Assembly (NCBI GenBank): GCA_026390735.1
Contig: JAPLFJ010000004.1
Coordinates: 26,144 to 90,143 of the forward strand
DNA: 64,000 bases
Origin: Ignavibacteriota bacterium
Lineage (GTDB): Bacteria > Bacteroidota > Ignavibacteria > Tepidaquicellales > Tepidaquicellaceae
Direction: 5' to 3'
How positions within the stretch are numbered: position 1 is the first letter of the stretch; each line of letters begins with the position of its first letter. This document shows, one piece after another, positions 59,601-64,000 of the stretch. The notes below the pieces were generated by a model. That model saw only the letters and a program-made list of their open reading frames with translations. It searched no databases and was not told the origin of the DNA. The translations under genes and the position numbers were made by a program.

Positions 59601-60547
59601 TATTTGCTGATTAATTTAGCAGCAAGTTTAATAGCTTCAATAGTGCTTTCTATCTTCGCCATGTTCTTCCCTGCTATATCGAACGCAGTTCCGTGTGTCG
59701 GAGATGTTCTTATAATCGGCAGACCCGCTGTATAGTTCACTCCATGCCCTTCTGACAATATTTTAAAAGGTATCAATGCCTGATCATGATATGCTCCTGC
59801 AACTGCATCAAAATCCTTATAAGTAACGTTGCCAAAAAAACCGTCTGCAGGAAAAGGTCCCTTTACATCAATACCTTCTGACCTTAATTCCTTTATTACA
59901 GGTTCCAGTTTCGTTTTTTCTTCTGAGCCGTGCAGACCGCCGTCACCTGCGTGAGGGTTTATAGCAAGAACGGCTATCTTTGGAGACTTCACTTTAAAAT
60001 TGTTCAGGAGTGTTTTATGCAGAAGAAGCAGATTGCTTTTAAGGACTGATTTCTCGAGTTCGGAAGTAACTTTGCGCAATGGTATATGTATAGTGACGGG
60101 AGTGATTACTAATTGTTTCGAGTACATAATCATTATAGTTCTTTCGCATCCCGTTAAAGCCTTCAGGTATTCAGTGTGTCCGGGAAAATCAAACCCTGCA
60201 AGGTTAAAAGATTTTTTTGAAATCGGCAGTGTTACCAGAGCATCAAAATTTCTGCGCAGACAAAGTTCAACACCTATACGAATTGATTCCGCTGCTACTT
60301 GTCCTGCTTTTTTATCTATGCGTCCTTCTTTAACTCTTATCTTTAAGTCAGGAATATCAATAATCTTTTTCTTATCCGGGACGGGTAAATTCAGTGAATG
60401 GCAGTAATGTTCAATAACTGATGAAGGTATAATCACCTTGATATCGTATTGAGCTGCTAATCCTTTAGCATTAAGAATCTTTATTGCAATCTCTGGGCCT
60501 ATGCCATTCGGGTCACCGCTGGCGATAACAATCTTTGGTTTACTCAT
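59600..60547 (-). CDS. pdxA: 4-hydroxythreonine-4-phosphate dehydrogenase
   Basis: PdxA oxidises 4-hydroxythreonine-4-phosphate in the DXP-independent part of pyridoxal 5'-phosphate synthesis. The 315-residue protein has the start IVIASGDPNGIGPEIAIK, the metal and substrate places FPGHTEYL, LAINPHAGDGGLHG, and the closing AGAYHDQALIPFK and IIRTSPTHGTAFDIAG. It overlaps rsfS by 4 bases and ftsE by 1 base. pdxJ is not in the window. Confidence 0.95.
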   Translation of the reverse strand: MSKPKIVIASGDPNGIGPEIAIKILNAKGLAAQYDIKVIIPSSVIEHYCHSLNLPVPDKKKIIDIPDLKIRVKEGRIDKKAGQVAAESIRIGVELCLRRNFDALVTLPISKKSFNLAGFDFPGHTEYLKALTGCERTIMIMYSKQLVITPVTIHIPLRKVTSELEKSVLKSNLLLLHKTLLNNFKVKSPKIAVLAINPHAGDGGLHGSEEKTKLEPVIKELRSEGIDVKGPFPADGFFGNVTYKDFDAVAGAYHDQALIPFKILSEGHGVNYTAGLPIIRTSPTHGTAFDIAGKNMAKIESTIEAIKLAAKLISK

Positions 60548-61038
60548 TCAGAACTTTTCTTCTTCGGTTTAGTTATGGTTGTTTTACCGGGTTTCTTTAT
60601 AGTTACTTTTTTAGTTACCTTATCGGATACTTTTTTAGTTACCTTTTCGGTTACCTTACGGGGCTTCCTCACGGGTTTCTTCTTGTATATGAAGTCTTCA
60701 GGGATTTCTTCTATTTCTGCATCGCCCCAGAGACCTTCGAGGTTGTAAAACTTTCTTGTTTCCTCGTTAAATATATGTACAACTACATCCACAAAGTCGA
60801 GCAATACCCACGTCAGGCCGGAATAACCTTCGTCACGCCATACGTTCTCGCCAGCGAGTTTTGTTTCTTTAAAAAGATGGTCTGCAATCGCTTTAACCAT
60901 TGTTGTGGAAGAGGCAGAGCATACGACAAAATAATCCGTAACGGAAGTCTTGCCTTCAAGGTTTAAGATTTTAACATCAAATCCTTTCTTCTGAAGTATC
61001 AGTTCTGCTACGAAATAAACAAATTCTTTTTTATCCAT
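60544..61038 (-). CDS. rsfS: Ribosome silencing factor RsfS with basic C-terminal tail
   Basis: RsfS binds L14 on the 50S subunit and blocks subunit joining when nutrients are short. The first 115 residues match the family: VTDYFVVCSASSTTMVKAIADHL, then the GLTWVLLDFVDVVVHIF core. The last 45 or so residues are an added Lys/Thr/Val-rich tail of repeated VTEKVTKKV and KVTKKVTIK units, absent from the E. coli protein. It overlaps the LytR_C gene by 1 base and pdxA by 4. Confidence 0.92.
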   Translation of the reverse strand: MDKKEFVYFVAELILQKKGFDVKILNLEGKTSVTDYFVVCSASSTTMVKAIADHLFKETKLAGENVWRDEGYSGLTWVLLDFVDVVVHIFNEETRKFYNLEGLWGDAEIEEIPEDFIYKKKPVRKPRKVTEKVTKKVSDKVTKKVTIKKPGKTTITKPKKKSSE

Positions 61039-61529
61039 TAATTGTTTTTAAGTTTCTCTATGTAAGGTTTTAATTCAGTATAATCTTTTCCGATTATCAC
61101 CGTTGCGTCTATAAATTTAGTCTTATCGAGTATTGTGGAAACGTTCTTCTGGCTGACACCGAGAGCATCGGCAACTCTTTTGGCTTTGTTAATGTCTCCG
61201 CACAAATCGAGCACCATTGTCTTTTCAACTTCGGTCTTGTAATTACCCATATCTACTACGTCGAACCCCTTTTGTTTCAGGTAATCCCTGAACCTTGCAC
61301 CAATCCTGTTCTCACCTGTGGCATTCATTATATTAATCTGAATGGAAAGGTTCGGCTGATTAGTAACTTTTCTTTTCGTCGTATCGGTTCCTTCATTATC
61401 ACCTCTCGTCTTTGAACCCGAACTTCCCATAATTATTGAATAAGCAAAATACAGGCACACAGCAGCTATCACGACAATAGATACGTTTAGGGTATAATTC
61501 AGTAAATTCTTTTTAGAGTCTTGTTTCAT
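61038..61529 (-). CDS. Membrane-anchored LytR C-terminal-domain protein
   Basis: The 163-residue protein has one N-terminal transmembrane helix (about residues 13-30, VSIVVIAAVCLYFAYSIIM), a Gly/Thr-rich linker and a LytR_C domain (PF13399; about 55-155) with QINIMNATGENRIGARFRDYL and VSTILDKTKFIDATVIIGKDY. The domain is thought to bind cell-wall or other envelope components; here it stands alone without an LCP catalytic domain. It is the first gene of the operon with rsfS, pdxA and ftsE. Confidence 0.82.
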   Translation of the reverse strand: MKQDSKKNLLNYTLNVSIVVIAAVCLYFAYSIIMGSSGSKTRGDNEGTDTTKRKVTNQPNLSIQINIMNATGENRIGARFRDYLKQKGFDVVDMGNYKTEVEKTMVLDLCGDINKAKRVADALGVSQKNVSTILDKTKFIDATVIIGKDYTELKPYIEKLKNN

Positions 61530-61544
61530 ATATAAAATTAAAAA

Positions 61545-61567
61545 ACCGGAAATATATCATCCCCGGT
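61545..61567 (-). terminator. Weak terminator candidate after the small exported-protein gene
   Basis: On the minus strand ACCGG and CCGGT form a 5-bp stem around 13 bases, followed by five T and an AT-rich tail. It lies about 30 bases after the stop at 61598. Confidence 0.4.
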
Positions 61568-61597
61568 ATATATTAAAATCTGATGCGCTGTAATTTA

Positions 61598-62077
61598 TTA
61601 ACGGAACATCCTGTCATATCCGTAATTATTATAAGGATTAAAATAGGACATATCGTCAAGTTTTCTGTATTCGAGTTTTAAGTAAGAATTATCGGAGATT
61701 TTATAATCAACCGCTAATCTTGAAAGCGATAGCCCGTTCAGGTCGCTCTGAAGATTGTTTGCGAAGGCACCGCCCAGTGATGAACTCACGTATGGGGCAT
61801 ACTGCAGTTTCACGTCAGCAGATATGTTTAATCTGTCTGTAACTTTATAATTCATCGAATTTATGTATGAAGTAAGTGAAACGTTTCCGAACTGTGAACT
61901 GAGCATCGAAACCTCAAAACTATGGTTCATCGTAAAGTTCTTCGGGTTAAAGATACCGAGTATAAGATTATTAGTATTCCTGTTGATTTTATTCCCGTCT
62001 TCGGGTCTTTTAAACTGCGCATAGGAAAGACAGTTCAAAACGAAGACCGATATCAGCAACAATGTTATTTTTTTCAT
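61598..62077 (-). CDS. Small exported protein, possible outer-membrane beta-barrel fragment
   Basis: The 159-residue protein has a signal peptide (KKITLLLISVFVLNCLSYA) and alternating polar/hydrophobic stretches (SFEVSMLSSQF, NISADVKLQYA, LSRLAVDYKISDNSYLKLEYR), as in beta-strands of outer-membrane proteins. It ends with a Tyr/Asn-rich sequence. No known family is recognised. It is a single gene, divergent from the large secreted protein. Confidence 0.6.
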   Translation of the reverse strand: MKKITLLLISVFVLNCLSYAQFKRPEDGNKINRNTNNLILGIFNPKNFTMNHSFEVSMLSSQFGNVSLTSYINSMNYKVTDRLNISADVKLQYAPYVSSSLGGAFANNLQSDLNGLSLSRLAVDYKISDNSYLKLEYRKLDDMSYFNPYNNYGYDRMFR

Positions 62078-62283
62078 ATTATTTTGATAGTAGAATTAAA
62101 ATATCAAATTTTAACTAAAACAACAATGTAAGAGAAAAAAACATTTAATAAATATAATGAACTTTAATTTCATGAATTTTAAAGACAGTTATGGTTTTTT
62201 GTGTTGCTATTTAAAATAATTTCTTCTATGATTGTTGAAATACAAGACTTCAGGATTCCCTTTCCATAAAGAACTCCTGGAAA

Positions 62284-62314
62284 TTGTAATCATTATTAAC
62301 TAAACTTAAATTTA
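62284..62314 (+). promoter_or_regulatory. Candidate promoter of the large secreted protein at 62327
   Basis: TTGT, 19 bases, TAAATTTA, ending 12 bases before the start codon. The Shine-Dalgarno AAGGAG begins in the last base of the box, so a very short leader would result; the promoter may be elsewhere. Confidence 0.35.
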
Positions 62315-62326
62315 AGGAGAAAAAAT

Positions 62327-64000
62327 TTGAGAAAAATTTATTCACTCGTTTTAGTGGCATTGATGTTAATGTCTGCCTCAATCAGTTTTGCACAGATGAC
62401 CTCACTGGGTCGTGCGCCTGAGGGTATGAAGATGCCAAGAAGCATTTCTAATGACAATCCGTTGAATGCCAACAACCGCGGCTTTGTTTATGCAAGCACA
62501 ACCACACACCAGCTGGCATCACAATTCATGGGTAATACAACACTCACAAACATTGGAGCACCTGCGACTTACGGTTTTCCCGCTGCATTCGTTTACAAAG
62601 GCGGTACGATTTATTGTGTTGACCAGTTATCACCATTTGGTTTATACACAATCGATACAACCACGGGTACACCAACACTTGTCATAAATATCACAGGTAT
62701 TACTTTAACTAACTTAACTGGTTTTACCTATGATGGTACTACATGGTGGGGTGTTCAATCGAACATTACACAATCACAAATCGGAACAATCAATATTACT
62801 ACAGGTGTTTTCACACCTGTAGGTACTGCCTCAGCAGTGTGCGCAGGTGCAATTCAGATTAACGCAGCACCAAACGGTACATTGTTTACAGTTGATATCG
62901 TAGGAAATAATTTATACAAATGGGATAAATCAACCGGTACCCCTATTTTAGTAGGTGCACTAGGTGTGGACCCAAACTACGGACAAGACGGGCATTTTGA
63001 CATGAGCGACGGTAAATACTACTGGGCGTCTTACACAACAGGTCCTGAACTCAGAATCATAGACACAACAAGCGGTGCAAGCACAGTTGTCGGTGCATAC
63101 ACAGGTCAGATGGCCTGCTTAGCAATAGTAGCATCATCAGGTCCGCAAATAGTACATACACCATTACCAAACACACAGAATGTTGCGGGTCCATACGTTG
63201 CCAACGCAACTATTACACCTGCAGGAACTGCAACAATGACATCTGCTAAAGTGTATTGGTCAAGAAACAATGTAGTCCTAACAGACTCAGTTTCAATGAC
63301 AAATTCAGGAAGCAACTATTCAGGAAGCATTCCGGGAAACAGCACTAATGCGACATACAGATATCAGATTAAAGCAATACAAAGTGACGGTAAGTTTTCA
63401 ACAACAGCCGTTAATACATTCATAGCATCATCATCTGATACAGTAAGACCGGTAATTACACACACTGCAATTCAAAACACTCCTAAAACAGACTGGCCGG
63501 TTGCAGTTACAGCAACAGTAACAGATAATATAGGCGTTGACTCTGCATGGGTCATATGGCGTATTAATTCAGGTGTTAACAAAAGATTCAAAATACTTAA
63601 CACATCAGGTAGTACTTACTCCGCATTGTTTAATTCAGTAAATGCAGACGTAGCTGTTGGTAATACTATTTATTACAAAATATTTGCACAGGATAATTCA
63701 GCACAGCATAACAGGGATTCTTCTGCTGCATACAGTTTCACAATTATTAATCAGGCAACTTCCTGCATTGGTAATGGTACAATTCAGATGGGAAGCGCAA
63801 GCGGTCCGTTTAACACGTTCTGGTATGGAAACAGAACCAATATACTCTGGACTTCAGCTGAAATATTAGCAAACGGTGGTACGATTGGAAATATAACAAG
63901 AATCGGTTTTAGTATTGCTACAGTTGGTGGTCAGGCAATGACAGGACTGACATACAGATTCCAGAATACAGCATTAACGTCACTTGCGGGATTCACTTCC
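62327..64000 (+). CDS. Large secreted protein, N-terminal part (cut by window edge)
   Basis: At least 558 codons run off the right edge. The start is TTG, supported by an ideal Shine-Dalgarno sequence (AAGGAG, 7 bases before) and the signal peptide RKIYSLVLVALMLMSASISFA. The first part (about residues 30-260) has propeller-like repeats (FVYKGGTIYCVD, GFTYDGTTWWGV, NNLYKWDKSTG). Later come Ig/fibronectin-like parts and near residue 490 the segment RTNILWTSAEILANGGTIGN, common in T9SS cargo of this group. A sorting domain is expected beyond the edge but is not seen. Confidence 0.85.
   Translation, partial: MRKIYSLVLVALMLMSASISFAQMTSLGRAPEGMKMPRSISNDNPLNANNRGFVYASTTTHQLASQFMGNTTLTNIGAPATYGFPAAFVYKGGTIYCVDQLSPFGLYTIDTTTGTPTLVINITGITLTNLTGFTYDGTTWWGVQSNITQSQIGTINITTGVFTPVGTASAVCAGAIQINAAPNGTLFTVDIVGNNLYKWDKSTGTPILVGALGVDPNYGQDGHFDMSDGKYYWASYTTGPELRIIDTTSGASTVVGAYTGQMACLAIVASSGPQIVHTPLPNTQNVAGPYVANATITPAGTATMTSAKVYWSRNNVVLTDSVSMTNSGSNYSGSIPGNSTNATYRYQIKAIQSDGKFSTTAVNTFIASSSDTVRPVITHTAIQNTPKTDWPVAVTATVTDNIGVDSAWVIWRINSGVNKRFKILNTSGSTYSALFNSVNADVAVGNTIYYKIFAQDNSAQHNRDSSAAYSFTIINQATSCIGNGTIQMGSASGPFNTFWYGNRTNILWTSAEILANGGTIGNITRIGFSIATVGGQAMTGLTYRFQNTALTSLAGFTS

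Noticed and set aside
1..64000. CRISPR array, insertion sequence, prophage or defence island
   Set aside because: No regular direct repeats with spacers, no transposase, integrase or phage genes, and no known defence-gene motifs were seen.

Overview
The window comes from an AT-rich bacterium of the Bacteroidota/Chlorobiota group, most likely an Ignavibacteria- or Kapabacteria-like lineage. The evidence is several secreted proteins ending in the type IX secretion (T9SS) sorting domain with the YPNPFNP signature, a PorW/SprE-like TPR lipoprotein, a DUF2723 membrane protein, a Bacteroidetes-style MTHFR, and candidate promoters of the form TTG(x)-N19-TAnnTTT(G/A) in place of classical -35/-10 boxes. 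The species cannot be fixed from the sequence alone.

Layout. 1-9014 (minus): a classical transcription/translation operon read right to left: tRNA-Tyr, -Gly, -Thr, -Trp, secE, nusG, rplK, rplA, rplJ, rplL, rpoB and the 5' part of rpoC (cut by the window edge). There is a candidate attenuator between rplL and rpoB. 9112-11416: a membrane-anchored prokaryotic RING-type zinc-finger protein with a LysE-type exporter. 11658-17961: tRNA-Ser, truB and the rimP-nusA-infB-rbfA operon, with a terminator-like hairpin at the rimP start. 18414-21044: a decayed and an intact T9SS-type secreted protein plus a third secreted protein. 21516-27314: a four-gene operon (inositol monophosphatase family, MBL hydrolase, two unknowns), Mrp and NifU-like Fe-S proteins, a sugar-1-phosphate nucleotidyltransferase and nadA. 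27313-31261: rnpB (RNase P RNA), a C4 zinc-ribbon coiled-coil protein, a reduced Nif3-like protein, metF and a TolB-like propeller protein. 31964-38383: arfB, a laccase-domain protein, a large T9SS protein, and an operon of DNA-3-methyladenine glycosylase, beta-CASP nuclease and SET-domain protein. 38927-46007: a helical protein of unknown function, a second large T9SS protein (paralogue of the first) and the DUF2723 protein. 46121-54423 (minus): lon, dnaX, arginase-family hydrolase, nth, kdsC-like phosphatase, trans-sulfuration enzyme, PHP phosphoesterase and ribH. 54424-64000: a palindromic repeat cluster, the PorW-like lipoprotein, a TPR protein, the operon LytR_C protein-rsfS-pdxA-ftsE, a small exported protein and the start of a large secreted protein.

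Most of the window is housekeeping. No CRISPR array, insertion sequence, prophage or recognisable defence island was seen. The most notable observations are an A10 slippery run near the end of dnaX, where a one-base slip adds about 51 plausible codons (a gamma/tau-type arrangement); attenuator-like hairpins whose T-runs sit on start codons (rimP, the Nif3-like gene); a complete SET domain lacking any usual start codon; a frameshifted and internally deleted T9SS gene; a GC-rich palindrome inserted in frame in a sorting domain; a four-copy palindromic repeat cluster; and an 11-bp phased array of GRCGCA sites in an intergenic region.
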